A stretch of DNA of 63,231 bases from an uncultured Oscillospiraceae bacterium (GTDB lineage Bacteria > Bacillota > Clostridia > Oscillospirales > Ruminococcaceae): the NCBI GenBank assembly GCA_934466475.1, contig CAKSLI010000011.1, positions 1-63,231 of the forward strand. Reading direction: 5' to 3'. The position numbers were made by a program, and so were the translations under genes. This document shows, in pieces, positions 43,762-53,152 of the stretch. Under the pieces are notes generated by a model that worked only from the letters and a program-made list of their open reading frames with translations, searched no databases and had not been told where the DNA came from. How positions within the stretch are numbered: position 1 is the stretch's first letter; each line of letters begins with the position of its first letter.

Positions 43762-44737
43762 CATTTCGGTTTTTATACCGCACATCGGCTGCCCGCACAG
43801 GTGCAGCTTCTGCGACCAGCGGAGCATTTCCGGGGCGGCTCACGCTCCCTCCCCCGAGGAGGTCAGGGCGCTGCTGGACGGGCAGGCTCCGCACCTCGCG
43901 GAAAGAAATATGCAGGCGGAGATCGCGTTTTTCGGCGGGAGCTTCACGGCTGTCCCGCGGGACTACATGATAAGCCTGCTGGAATGCGCTGCGGAGGCTG
44001 TCCGGAAGTACCCGCTGGTCTACTGCGGCATACGCTGCTCAACACGCCCGGACTGTATCAGCGAGGAGATCATCGCGATACTGAAAGGCTACGGCATGAC
44101 CGCCGTGGAACTCGGCGCGCAGTCCATGTCGGACGAGGTTTTGCAGGCGAACGAGCGCGGGCACTCGGCTGAGGACGTCCGCAGGGCTTCGCGGCTCATC
44201 AGGGAGAGCGGCATATCGCTGGGGCTCCAGATGATGACCGGGCTCTACAAGGACACCGAGGAGGCCGTGCGGCTCACCTGCCGGGAGTTCATCGCGCTGG
44301 AGCCGGACACCGTGCGTATTTATCCCACCGTTATCCTGAAGCACACGCGGCTCGGGAAGCTGTATGAGAGCGGCGAGTACCGCAGCTTCGGGTTTGAGCA
44401 GACCGTGGATCTCTGCGCGGAGCTCCTGCGGGAGTTTGAAGCGGCGGGAATACGCGTGATAAGAATGGGGCTCCACGCCTCGGAAGAGGTGGAGGGCGAA
44501 ATGCTCGGCGGAGTTTATCACCCGGCATTCCGCGAGATAGTGGAGAGCAGGCTGTTCCTGAACGACATGAAGCGCGAGCTCCTCACCCGGGAAAAGGGAA
44601 ATTATATGATATACACCGACAGCCGCAACATCAGCAGGGCGGTCGGACAGAAGCGCGGCAACATCGCGGCTCTCAGGGAGCTCGGCTATGTTGTGCAGAT
44701 AAAGCCGCAGGACGGGGCTTATATCGAGGTGCGCTGA
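43748..44737 (+). CDS. Radical SAM protein (Elp3-related)
   Basis: A 329-residue radical-SAM protein with the 4Fe-4S motif CPHRCSFC (CxxxCxxC) near residue 15-22 and motifs like FFGGSFTAVP, VELGAQSMSDEVL and LGLQMMTGLYKDT, as in Elp3-type proteins (without the acetyltransferase domain). It is conserved between rnc and smc in many clostridia, but its substrate is not known. A role in tRNA modification is a guess from the family. Confidence 0.85.
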   Translation: MKRTNISVFIPHIGCPHRCSFCDQRSISGAAHAPSPEEVRALLDGQAPHLAERNMQAEIAFFGGSFTAVPRDYMISLLECAAEAVRKYPLVYCGIRCSTRPDCISEEIIAILKGYGMTAVELGAQSMSDEVLQANERGHSAEDVRRASRLIRESGISLGLQMMTGLYKDTEEAVRLTCREFIALEPDTVRIYPTVILKHTRLGKLYESGEYRSFGFEQTVDLCAELLREFEAAGIRVIRMGLHASEEVEGEMLGGVYHPAFREIVESRLFLNDMKRELLTREKGNYMIYTDSRNISRAVGQKRGNIAALRELGYVVQIKPQDGAYIEVR

Positions 44738-44756
44738 TAAACAGCGAGGTTTGTGA

Positions 44757-47700
44757 ATGTTTTTTAAGTCACTTGAGATACATGGGTTCAAATCCTTTGC
44801 GGACAAGACCGTACTGAATTTCGACGCCCAGACCACCGCCGTGGTCGGCAGCAACGGCAACGGCAAGAGCAACATAAGCGACGCCCTGCGCTGGGTAATG
44901 GGAGAGCAGGGCGCAAAGACCCTGCGCGGCGAGAAAATGGAGGACGTTATCTTCCACGGCACCACCGACCGCAAGCCCATGGGATTCGCGAGGGTCGCGC
45001 TGTGCATAGACAACACCGACCGTGCTCTCCCGGTGGACGCGGACGAGGTGACTATCTCCCGTAAGCTGTACCGCAGCGGCGAGAGCGAGTTCCTCATAAA
45101 CGGCGCTAAATCAAGGCTGAAAGATATTCAGGAAATGCTGCTCGGGACAGGTCTCGGGCGTGACGGATATTCGATAATCGGTCAGGGCAGGGTTGCCGAG
45201 ATAGTAAACGCCCGCGGCACCCAGCGCCGCGAGATATTCGAGGAAGCGGCGGGTATTTCGCTGTTCCTGCACAAGAAGGCGGAGGCTGAAAAGGAGCTCC
45301 AGAGCGCCGAGGACAACATAACACGCCAGAAGGACATCATCAAGATGGACGAGGAGCGCCTGCCGGTGCTGAAAAAGCAGTCGGAAAAGGCGGTGCTCGC
45401 CGCTGAGCTGCTCGACAAGAAAAAGGAACTGGAGATCTCCGTGGGAGCGGCGCACTACGAGGAGCGCCGCACGGCCATAAAGAAGCTGGACGACGACCTG
45501 CTGCTCAACCGCGCGGAGTGCGAGCACTACGAAAAGGACGCCGAGAAGCTCCAGAACAGCATTGACGACAGCACCGAGAAGAAGCAGCGCATTCAGGCGG
45601 AGCTGGAAAGATTCCGCAGGAGCCGTGACGCGGTGAACACCGAGATCGCGGAGAAGCGCTCGCAGATAGGCGTGCTGGAAAACGACCTCATGCACAACCA
45701 GAAGCGCCGCACGGAGCTTTCCGAGCAGATCGCGAATGCGGAGGAGAGCAGCCGCGGCTTCGACGAGGGCATAAAGGAATTCCAGAAGAAGATAGAGGAC
45801 AAGAAGGCGGAGCTTTCCGTCATGGAATCGCGCCAGGAGGAGATCCGCGCGAAGCTCTCCGAGATAGAAAAGCAGAGTGCCGAGAGCAGCAGGGCTTACT
45901 CCGAGCTGGAGCAGAAGCTCGCCAGGGCGTACCGCGAAAAGGGCGAAGCCTCCGCGCGCTGCGCACAGGCGGAGCACTCCGTTGAGGAAGCGGAGGACCA
46001 GAAGCGCACGTTCCTGTCTGACGCGGAAAATTCCGGGGCAAGGCTCAGGGAATACACCGAGAGCAAGGAAGCCGCTGAAAAAACAATCGCGGATATCGCG
46101 GAGCAGCGCTCCGTAAAGCAGAACAGGCTCGCGGGGCTCCAGCGCCTCGGCGAGGGAAAGACCCGCCGCATGAACGAGGCAAAGGCGGAAGCCGACCGCG
46201 TCCGTGACGAACTGGACACAAAGCAGAAGCGCTGGAAGCTCCTCGAGGACGTTGAGAGGAGCATGGAGGGCTACACCCACAGCGTAAAGGAGCTCATGAG
46301 AGCCTCTCAGCAGGGCAGAATGGGCGGAATCCACGGCACCGTAGCCGATGTCGTCAGCATGGACGAGCGCTACGTTGCGGCGATAGAAACGGCGCTGGGC
46401 GCGGCAATGCAGAACATCATCGTGGACAACGAGGAAACGGCGAAGCGCTGCATACGCTTCCTGAAGGAGACCAACGCGGGACGCGCTACAATGCTCCCGA
46501 TAACCGCGATGAAGGGGCGTTACCTCAATGAGCCGCGGCTCCAGTCGGAGCAGGGCTTCGAGGGCATAGCAAGCGACCTTGTGGGCTGCGATGAGGAGTA
46601 CCTCAACATCATCCGCTACCTGCTGGGACTTACCGCGATAGTGGACGACATTGACACGGCGGCGTTCCTCAGCAAGAAGTACGGCGCGAAGTTCCGCATA
46701 GTGACCCTTGACGGTCAGGTGGTCAACGCCGGCGGTTCATTCACCGGAGGAAGCCGCGGAAACGGCGCGGGCATCATCTCCAGAAAGCAGGAGAAGGACT
46801 CCCTTTACAACGAGGTCATGTCCCTCAGAAAGACCCTCGCGGAGAAGAACGAGGCTTATCAGCAGTACCAGGCGGAGGCGGCGAAATTCGCGATGGAGAC
46901 CGAGGGAGCCGAGGACGAGCTGAAAGCCCTCGACACCGCGGAGATAAACAGCCGCGCGGAGCTCTCGAAGTTCACAATGCTCATCGAGCAGCTCTCGCAG
47001 CAGGGGGAGACCTCTCGGCTTGCGCTGGAGCGCTTTGACGCGCAGATAAAGCAGTATAACGAGCAGATATCCGGGAGCAGGGCGGTCATCGAAGCCTGCG
47101 ACAGGGATATCGCAGAAATAGAGGAGCAGCAGAAGCAGTCCGGAGACGAGCGCGACAGCGCCGCCGCCCACATAAAGGAGCTTTCGGACAGCCTTTCACA
47201 GCTCGGGCTCGACAAGGTTGCGGCTGAAAAGGACATAGACGCGTTCCGGGTGGAGATACGCAGCCGCGAGGAAAACCGCAGGATGCTGTTCCAGAGCAGC
47301 GACAGCTACAAGGAGAACATCGCCGCCCTTGAAGCGGACGACGACCGTATCCGTGTGGATATAGAGCGCGTCAGGAAAGAGATAGAGCAGCACAGCGGAG
47401 AGCTCACCGACAAGGACAAGGACATCACACGCTCCATGTCGGAGATAGAGCAGCTGGAGCTTTCGATAGGTCAGATGCACCGGGACATCTCCGAGGCAAA
47501 CCGCAACAAGGAGCACTTCGCCCGGGAAGTCGCAAGGCTGGAGGAGCGCCGCACCGGAGAAGTCCGGGAGCAGGAGCGCATAGTCAATATGCTTCACGAC
47601 AGCTACGACCTCACGGTCTCAATGGCGGTGGAGCAGGCGAAGCCGCTTGAAAATCTGCTTGCGGCAGAAAACGAGCTGGAGGAGCTCCGCAAGAACATCT

Positions 47701-48326
47701 CACGGCTTGGCAGCGTGAATATGGATTCCATAGACGAGTACCGCGAGGTAGCGGAGCGCTACAAGTTCCAGACCGCCCAGCTCGAGGACATCGAAAAGAG
47801 CAAGCGGGAGCTGGAAAAGCTCATCGCTGACCTCACCGAGGACATCAAAACAAGGTTCCTGAACAGCTTTGAGGAGATAAACAAGAGCTTCAAGGAGATA
47901 TTCGTCAGCATATTCGGCGACGGAGCCCACGGCGAGCTTAAGCTCACCGATCCCGAGGACGTGCTGGGTTCTGGAATAGAGATACTGGCGGCTCCGCCGG
48001 GAAAGGTCATCAAGAACCTTATTTCCCTTTCCGGCGGCGAACAGACAATGGTGGCAATCACCATTTATTTCGCGATACTCAAGCACCGTCCCACTCCTTT
48101 CTGTATGCTGGACGAGGTGGACGCGGCGCTCGATGATGTGAACGTTGACAAGTACATCACATATCTGAACCAGTTCAGCAGCCAGACGCAGCTCATGGTC
48201 ATCACGCACAGGCGCGGAACAATCGAGGGCTGCAAGGTGCTGTACGGCGTGTTCATGCAGGAAAAGGGCGTGTCAAGGCTCCTGCGCCGCGACCTTGCGG
48301 ACGAGCTTGACGTTGAACTGAAATAA
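44757..48326 (+). CDS. smc: Chromosome partition protein SMC
   Basis: A 1189-residue condensin ATPase, full length. N-terminal head: Walker A GSNGNGKSNISDALRWVMGEQ (shown in parts: GSNGNGKS) and the Q-loop. Two long coiled coils flank a hinge at about 500-680 with the VNAGGSFTGGSRGNGAG region. The C-terminal head holds the signature LSGGEQTMVA and Walker B FCMLDEVDAALDD. It organises the origin region and chromosome segregation with ScpA/ScpB, which are not in the window. ftsY follows 14 bp later. Confidence 0.98.
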   Translation: MFFKSLEIHGFKSFADKTVLNFDAQTTAVVGSNGNGKSNISDALRWVMGEQGAKTLRGEKMEDVIFHGTTDRKPMGFARVALCIDNTDRALPVDADEVTISRKLYRSGESEFLINGAKSRLKDIQEMLLGTGLGRDGYSIIGQGRVAEIVNARGTQRREIFEEAAGISLFLHKKAEAEKELQSAEDNITRQKDIIKMDEERLPVLKKQSEKAVLAAELLDKKKELEISVGAAHYEERRTAIKKLDDDLLLNRAECEHYEKDAEKLQNSIDDSTEKKQRIQAELERFRRSRDAVNTEIAEKRSQIGVLENDLMHNQKRRTELSEQIANAEESSRGFDEGIKEFQKKIEDKKAELSVMESRQEEIRAKLSEIEKQSAESSRAYSELEQKLARAYREKGEASARCAQAEHSVEEAEDQKRTFLSDAENSGARLREYTESKEAAEKTIADIAEQRSVKQNRLAGLQRLGEGKTRRMNEAKAEADRVRDELDTKQKRWKLLEDVERSMEGYTHSVKELMRASQQGRMGGIHGTVADVVSMDERYVAAIETALGAAMQNIIVDNEETAKRCIRFLKETNAGRATMLPITAMKGRYLNEPRLQSEQGFEGIASDLVGCDEEYLNIIRYLLGLTAIVDDIDTAAFLSKKYGAKFRIVTLDGQVVNAGGSFTGGSRGNGAGIISRKQEKDSLYNEVMSLRKTLAEKNEAYQQYQAEAAKFAMETEGAEDELKALDTAEINSRAELSKFTMLIEQLSQQGETSRLALERFDAQIKQYNEQISGSRAVIEACDRDIAEIEEQQKQSGDERDSAAAHIKELSDSLSQLGLDKVAAEKDIDAFRVEIRSREENRRMLFQSSDSYKENIAALEADDDRIRVDIERVRKEIEQHSGELTDKDKDITRSMSEIEQLELSIGQMHRDISEANRNKEHFAREVARLEERRTGEVREQERIVNMLHDSYDLTVSMAVEQAKPLENLLAAENELEELRKNISRLGSVNMDSIDEYREVAERYKFQTAQLEDIEKSKRELEKLIADLTEDIKTRFLNSFEEINKSFKEIFVSIFGDGAHGELKLTDPEDVLGSGIEILAAPPGKVIKNLISLSGGEQTMVAITIYFAILKHRPTPFCMLDEVDAALDDVNVDKYITYLNQFSSQTQLMVITHRRGTIEGCKVLYGVFMQEKGVSRLLRRDLADELDVELK

Positions 48327-48340
48327 CGGCAGGAGGATAT

Positions 48341-49642
48341 ATGGGTTTTTTCGATAAATTCAGGAAAAAGAAAAAGCAGGAGGACGAAGATGAAAGCCTC
48401 CTTAATGAAGAACTCCAGGCTGAAGCGCCTGACGGTGATATTCCCGAAACCGACGCGGTCAGCGGGACCGACGCGGTCAGCGGGACCGGCTCGGTCAGCG
48501 AAACCGACGCGGTTTGCGAAACCAGCGAGGACGCTCCGGAGCAGGCTCCCGAAGCTGACTCAGTCAGCGAAACCGATGAGCCGCTCGAAGCAGATGAGCC
48601 CGAGACCGAAGAAGTAACCGAGGATATCCCGCAGGAAGCGGAGGAGCCTTCTGAAGAAATTCCGCAGGCTGAGGAAGCAGAAACTCCCGGTGAGATCCCC
48701 AGTGAGGAAGAACCCGGGGAGGAAGCCCCGAAGAAGGTCGGCTTCTTCGAGAAGCTGAAAAACGGCCTGAAAAAGACCAAGGACGGCTTCATAAGCAAGC
48801 TGGAGCTCCTGATGAACAGCTTCACGAAGATAGACGAGGACTTTTTCGATGAGCTGGAGGAAACGCTGATCCTTTCCGATATCGGCGCAGAGACCTCCAT
48901 GGAGATATGCGACCAGCTCCGCGCGGCGGTAAAGCGCACCGGAGCCACCGACCCCGCGGACGTAAAGCAGCTCCTGCGGGATATCATCTCCGAAATGCTC
49001 ACCGGAGGAAACGAGCTTAGGCTCGACACCAAGCCTTCCGTTATCATGGTCATCGGCGTAAACGGCGCGGGAAAGACCACCACAATAGGAAAGCTGGCGG
49101 CAAATTTAAAGGCCCAGGGCAAGAAGGTCATCGTTGCGGCGGCGGATACGTTCCGTGCGGCGGCTATCGACCAGCTCAACGTATGGACCGACCGCGCAGG
49201 CGTGGAGATAGTCAAGCACAGCGAGGGCAGCGACCCTGCCGCAGTCATTTTTGACGCGCTGACCGCCGCAAAGGCGCGCGGCGCCGATGTTGTTCTCTGC
49301 GACACCGCAGGCAGGCTCCACAATAAGAAGAACCTCATGGAGGAGCTGAAAAAGATCGCCCGCGTTATTTCCCGGGAGGTCCCGGACGCGTGCGTTGAAA
49401 CTTTATTGGTTCTTGACGCGACTACTGGACAGAATGCAGTCAATCAGGCGAAACTTTTCAGTGAAAGTGCTGAAATTACGGGAATCGTCCTGACAAAGCT
49501 TGACGGAACCGCAAAAGGTGGTATAATAATACCTATAAAGAACGAACTCGGCATTCCCGTAAAGCTGGTCGGAGTCGGCGAAAAGATAGACGACCTCCAG
49601 CCGTTTGTGCCCGAGGATTATGTTCAGGCGTTATTTGAATAA
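48341..49642 (+). CDS. ftsY: Signal recognition particle receptor FtsY
   Basis: A 433-residue SRP receptor GTPase. The first 125 residues are acidic and repetitive (an A-domain with SETDAV-like units coded by 18-bp repeats), followed by the N and G domains: GVNGAGKTTTIGKLA, DTAGRLHNKKNLMEEL, TKLDGTAKGG. It docks ribosomes translating membrane proteins. smc-ftsY order is conserved in Firmicutes. Confidence 0.97.
   Translation: MGFFDKFRKKKKQEDEDESLLNEELQAEAPDGDIPETDAVSGTDAVSGTGSVSETDAVCETSEDAPEQAPEADSVSETDEPLEADEPETEEVTEDIPQEAEEPSEEIPQAEEAETPGEIPSEEEPGEEAPKKVGFFEKLKNGLKKTKDGFISKLELLMNSFTKIDEDFFDELEETLILSDIGAETSMEICDQLRAAVKRTGATDPADVKQLLRDIISEMLTGGNELRLDTKPSVIMVIGVNGAGKTTTIGKLAANLKAQGKKVIVAAADTFRAAAIDQLNVWTDRAGVEIVKHSEGSDPAAVIFDALTAAKARGADVVLCDTAGRLHNKKNLMEELKKIARVISREVPDACVETLLVLDATTGQNAVNQAKLFSESAEITGIVLTKLDGTAKGGIIIPIKNELGIPVKLVGVGEKIDDLQPFVPEDYVQALFE
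48446..48517 (+). repeat. 18-bp tandem repeat in ftsY A-domain (4 units)
   Basis: Four consecutive 18-bp units close to GGGACCGACGCGGTCAGC encode S/E/T-D-A-V repeats. The first two units differ by only two bases, and the third differs from the second at three positions. The unit is a multiple of three, so slippage would change the length of the acidic linker without a frameshift. Confidence 0.85.
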
Positions 49643-49701
49643 TACCCTTACGGGTTTATAAATTGCGCCGCTATGGCGCATAAATTTGGAAAGGAATTTT
49701 T

Positions 49702-50349
49702 ATGAAACATCTTCACAGATCCGGCGAAGAAAAACCTGCCGCCCCGCTGCCTGTCCGACAGAAATTGATAATCGCGTCAAATAATCAGGGCAAGATAAGG
49801 GAGTTCAGAAAGCTCCTCGAGCCTTACGGCTTCGACGTGATATCAATGCGTGAGGCAGGCTTCACAGACGAGATAATCGAGGACGGCGATACCTTCGAGG
49901 AAAACGCCCACATCAAGGCGCGGGCGGTGTTCGAGGCAACAAAGCTCCCGACGATAGCAGACGACAGCGGTCTTGAAATAGACTTCCTGAACGGCGCTCC
50001 CGGTATCTATTCCGCGAGATACGCCGGCGAGGGAGCCTCCGACAGGGAGCTGTGCGAAAAAGTGCTGGAGGAGATGCACGGAGTATCCAGACCCCTGCGT
50101 GAAGCAAGGTTCGTGTGCTCCATTTACTTCATCTACGCAGAGGACGACGAGTATTCCGTAAACGGCACCATCGAGGGCTACATAGGCGATGAGATGGTTG
50201 GCAGCAAGGGCTTCGGCTACGACCCCATTTTCATGGTGGACGAGGACAGGAGCATGGCGGAGCTCGACGAGGACGAAAAGAACAAAATAAGCCACCGCGC
50301 AAGGGCTTTCGAGCAGCTTGCGGAGATTTTAAAGGAGAAATTCGGTTAA
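49702..50349 (+). CDS. rdgB: XTP/dITP diphosphatase (HAM1/RdgB family)
   Basis: A 215-residue house-cleaning pyrophosphatase that removes dITP, dXTP and related nucleotides. Signature IIASNNQGKIREF, the acidic active-site IEDGDTFEENA and TIADDSGLEID, and GFGYDPIFM. The first 19 residues (basic, not conserved) are an extension; a GGAAAGGAA site supports the start at 49702. It overlaps yhbY by one base. Confidence 0.95.
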   Translation: MKHLHRSGEEKPAAPLPVRQKLIIASNNQGKIREFRKLLEPYGFDVISMREAGFTDEIIEDGDTFEENAHIKARAVFEATKLPTIADDSGLEIDFLNGAPGIYSARYAGEGASDRELCEKVLEEMHGVSRPLREARFVCSIYFIYAEDDEYSVNGTIEGYIGDEMVGSKGFGYDPIFMVDEDRSMAELDEDEKNKISHRARAFEQLAEILKEKFG

Positions 50350-50645
50350 TGCTGACCAGTAAACAGAGAGCACATCTGCGCTCCATTGCGCAGAGCTACA
50401 ATACAATATTTTTCGTAGGAAAGCAGGGAATAGGCGAGGAGCTCGTAAAGCAGCTCGACGACGTCCTTAACTGCCGCGAGCTCATCAAGGTAGGCGTTCA
50501 GGAGAACTGCGAGCTTACCGCCCGCGAAGCCGCTGACCAGATAGCGGAGCTCACAAAGTCCGAGGTCGTTCAGGTCATCGGCAGGAAGTTCGTGCTCTGG
50601 CGCCGCAGCAAGGACCCCAAGAAGCGGGTGATCGAGCTTGAGTGA
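50349..50645 (+). CDS. yhbY: Ribosome-associated RNA-binding protein YhbY
   Basis: A 98-residue single CRS1-YhbY (CRM) domain protein that binds pre-50S particles. LTSKQRAHLRSIAQ start and the glycine-rich VGKQGIGEELVKQL. ATG shares the A of the rdgB stop. nadD overlaps its end. Confidence 0.92.
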   Translation: MLTSKQRAHLRSIAQSYNTIFFVGKQGIGEELVKQLDDVLNCRELIKVGVQENCELTAREAADQIAELTKSEVVQVIGRKFVLWRRSKDPKKRVIELE

Positions 50646-51237
50646 CAACGTAAAAAAGACCGGCATCTTCGGCGGAGCGTTCAACCCCGTGCACAACGGG
50701 CACGTCCGGCTCGCGGAGGAGGCTGTGAAGCAGCTGAAGCTGCGTAAATTACTGATAATCCCCACCTATGTTTCGCCGCACAAGCACACGGAGCTGCTGC
50801 CATACGAGGACAGGGCTGAGATGTGCCACCGCGCCTTCGGGCATATTCCAGGGGCGGAGGTCAGCGATATAGAGGTCAGGCTCGGCGGGACAAGCTATTC
50901 CATAAACACTATACGCGCGCTGAAGGAGCTTTACCCGGACGAGAGCTTTTTCCTGCTCATCGGCGGGGATATGCTGTTCAGCTTTGAAAAATGGTACAGG
51001 TACGAGTCTATCCTGAAGGAGGTCAAGGTATGCGCTGCGGCGCGTGACGGCGACAGCCTCGCGGACATGATGGAATACGCCAACGAGCTGGGCAGGATAA
51101 AGGTGCTCCCCACGCAGGTGGTGGAGATGTCATCCACCGAGGTGCGCGAAAAGGCGGCGGCAGGCGGAGATATTTCCGGAATGGTGCCGCAGGGCGTTGC
51201 GGACTATATCCGCGAAAAGGGACTGTACAAGGCTTGA
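50638..51237 (+). CDS. nadD: Nicotinate-nucleotide adenylyltransferase
   Basis: A 199-residue NAD-biosynthesis enzyme. The nucleotidyltransferase motifs GIFGGAFNPVHNGHVRLAEE and ISSTEVREK-like MSSTEVREKAAAG are present. A TTG start at 50638 overlaps the yhbY stop. Its order yhbY-nadD-yqeK-rsfS is characteristic of Firmicutes. Confidence 0.95.
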   Translation: MSDNVKKTGIFGGAFNPVHNGHVRLAEEAVKQLKLRKLLIIPTYVSPHKHTELLPYEDRAEMCHRAFGHIPGAEVSDIEVRLGGTSYSINTIRALKELYPDESFFLLIGGDMLFSFEKWYRYESILKEVKVCAAARDGDSLADMMEYANELGRIKVLPTQVVEMSSTEVREKAAAGGDISGMVPQGVADYIREKGLYKA

Positions 51238-51250
51238 CGGAGGCAGTATT

Positions 51251-51844
51251 TTGAGCAGATACAAGGAATTTGACGAGTATGAGAAGCTCATAAAGGAGCG
51301 GCTCTCGAAAAAGCGCTTCACGCACAGCATGAACGTTGCGGAGGCGTGCTACGACCTTGCTGAGAGATTCGGCGCGGACAAGAAGCGGTGCTATCTCGCG
51401 GGGCTGCTGCATGACGTGATGAAGGAGGATATCCCGGAGCGGCAGAAGCAGATGACCGTTGAGAGCGGGCTGCGTCCCGACCCCGCGGAGGTGGATACTC
51501 CGGCGCTGTGGCACGCAGTAGCGGGCGCGGTTTACGTCCGGGACAAGCTCGGCATCACCGACGAGGAGATACTGACCGGCATACGCTTCCACACCATAGG
51601 CTGCGCCAAAATGACGCTGCTGGAAAAGATCGTGTACCTCGGCGATATGATCTCCGCGGAGAGAAGCTACAAGGACGTTGACCATTTCCGCAAGATCTGC
51701 CATAACGACCTCGACAAGGCAATGGCAGTGGCGCTGGCATACAACATCATGGACGTCTGCCGCAAATGCGGACATATCCCGCACTATACCTTTGAAGCCT
51801 ACAACTACTATCTGAAATACAATAAGGACAAGGAGATCTTATGA
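51251..51844 (+). CDS. yqeK: HD-domain hydrolase YqeK
   Basis: A 197-residue HD-domain protein. Family members are diadenosine tetraphosphate hydrolases. Motifs: RFTHSMNVAEA, LLHDVMKED (HD), WHAVAGA, and YLGDMISAERSY. The start is TTG at 51251, eight bases after GGAGG; the longer reading from 51197 crosses the nadD stop. It overlaps rsfS by 4 bp. Confidence 0.92.
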   Translation: MSRYKEFDEYEKLIKERLSKKRFTHSMNVAEACYDLAERFGADKKRCYLAGLLHDVMKEDIPERQKQMTVESGLRPDPAEVDTPALWHAVAGAVYVRDKLGITDEEILTGIRFHTIGCAKMTLLEKIVYLGDMISAERSYKDVDHFRKICHNDLDKAMAVALAYNIMDVCRKCGHIPHYTFEAYNYYLKYNKDKEIL

Positions 51845-52197
51845 CAGACAGAGAAGAACTTGAAATTGCCGTAAAAGCGCTTGATTCCAAGAAAGCTATC
51901 AAGATAAACGCGATCAAGGTCGAGGACCTCACTATCCTCGCGAATTACTTCGTTATAGCGTCCGCTTCCAGCACAACGCAGGTAAAGGCGCTGGCTGACG
52001 AGGTAGAGTACCAGCTCGGTGAAAAGGGCGTTAAGCCCAAGAGCATAGAGGGCTATCAGAGCCAGACGTGGATAATCCTGGACTACTATGACGTTATGGT
52101 GCATGTTTTCCTTGAGGAGACCCGCGACTTCTATCAGCTCGAGCGCCTCTGGGCAGACGGTACTCCGGTTGACATATCTCACCTTATCAAGGAATAA
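51841..52197 (+). CDS. rsfS: Ribosomal silencing factor RsfS
   Basis: A 118-residue DUF143 protein that binds L14 and blocks subunit joining in stationary phase. VKALDSKKAIKINAIKVEDL and WIILDYYDVMVHVFLEETRDFYQLERLW are typical. ATG overlaps the yqeK stop (ATGA). Confidence 0.96.
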   Translation: MTDREELEIAVKALDSKKAIKINAIKVEDLTILANYFVIASASSTTQVKALADEVEYQLGEKGVKPKSIEGYQSQTWIILDYYDVMVHVFLEETRDFYQLERLWADGTPVDISHLIKE

Positions 52198-52286
52198 TTG
52201 TATATAGCAAAATATCCGGAAAGCGTTTGAATGAATTGTGCAAAATCACGAAAATACAAAAAAACGTATAAATTTTGGATAACTGC

Positions 52287-52315
52287 TTGACAAATCAGGG
52301 TGTTTGCGATATAAT
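52287..52315 (+). promoter_or_regulatory. Promoter of rpsU
   Basis: TTGACA (52287-52292), 17 bp, TATAAT (52310-52315). The AT-rich 190-bp stretch between rsfS and rpsU contains no other feature. Confidence 0.9.
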
Positions 52316-52390
52316 TATTTATATACTTTTTGTATAACTACTATAAAATGTAGATAACCTATGCCTTATGGCAAAGGGAGGGAAATATAG

Positions 52391-52564
52391 ATGGCAGAAA
52401 TTCGTCTTGGCAAAAATGAATCTCTTGACACCGCACTCAAGCGGTTCAAGCGTTCATGCGCAAGGGACGGCGTTCTTGCTGAAGTTCGTAAAAGAGAGCA
52501 TTACGAAAAGCCTTCGGTAAAACGTAAAAAGAAGTCCGAAGCTGCTCGTAAGCGCAAGTTCTGA
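52391..52564 (+). CDS. rpsU: 30S ribosomal protein S21
   Basis: A 57-residue protein, the normal size for S21: [20 protein letters not shown] at the start, [20 protein letters not shown] near the end. GGGAGGG precedes the start. It has its own consensus promoter and a terminator, so it is monocistronic. Confidence 0.97.
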   Translation: MAEIRLGKNESLDTALKRFKRSCARDGVLAEVRKREHYEKPSVKRKKKSEAARKRKF

Positions 52565-52601
52565 TTTTACTGAACTAAGTGCGACTAAAACACAACGGTT
52601 G

Positions 52602-52632
52602 AACCGGGCAGGGCTCCTGTCCGGTTTAATTG
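52602..52632 (+). terminator. Terminator of rpsU
   Basis: AACCGGGCAGG pairs with CCTGTCCGGTT around GCT, followed by a short T-rich tail. Confidence 0.75.
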
Positions 52633-52651
52633 TCATTTGAGGAGGAAACTC

Positions 52652-53152
52652 ATGCTGTTTAAGCCGACCTTCTGGCTGAAAAGCGTTTTGCAGATCGACG
52701 AGGATTTCCTGCGCAGAAACGGAGTAAAGGCGCTCGTCCTTGATATGGACAACACCCTCTCCATGCACGGCAATCCCGCCGCCGAGGACGGCGTGAACGA
52801 ATGGCTCGATAAAATGCGCGGGCTTGGCGTGAAAATGCGCGTGGTGTCCAACAACACGAACAAGCGCGTGGCTCCGCTGGCGGCAATGCTGGGGCTGGAG
52901 TTCACCGCAAACGGCGCAAAGCCGCTCACTTTCGGCGTGAACCGCGCAGTCAGGGCTATGGGCGTCAGCAAAGCCGAAGCGCTCGTCGTAGGCGACCAGA
53001 TCTTCACGGACGTTATGGCGGGGAATCTAGCAGGGATACGCACCGTCCTGGTGGAGCCGTTCCACCTGGAAAAGACGTGGACGTTCCGGCTGAAGCGCCG
53101 TATCGAGAGCGTTGTGTTCCACAGGGATTATTCGAAGCTGGAGGAGAAGTAA
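52652..53152 (+). CDS. yqeG: HAD phosphatase, YqeG family
   Basis: A 166-residue HAD-superfamily phosphatase (family IIIA, YqeG). Catalytic motif I LVLDMDNTL, motif II-like VVSNNTNKR and motif III region VGDQIFTDVMAGNLAG. GGAGGAAAC precedes ATG 52652. Substrate not established. The next gene begins immediately after its stop. Confidence 0.92.
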   Translation: MLFKPTFWLKSVLQIDEDFLRRNGVKALVLDMDNTLSMHGNPAAEDGVNEWLDKMRGLGVKMRVVSNNTNKRVAPLAAMLGLEFTANGAKPLTFGVNRAVRAMGVSKAEALVVGDQIFTDVMAGNLAGIRTVLVEPFHLEKTWTFRLKRRIESVVFHRDYSKLEEK

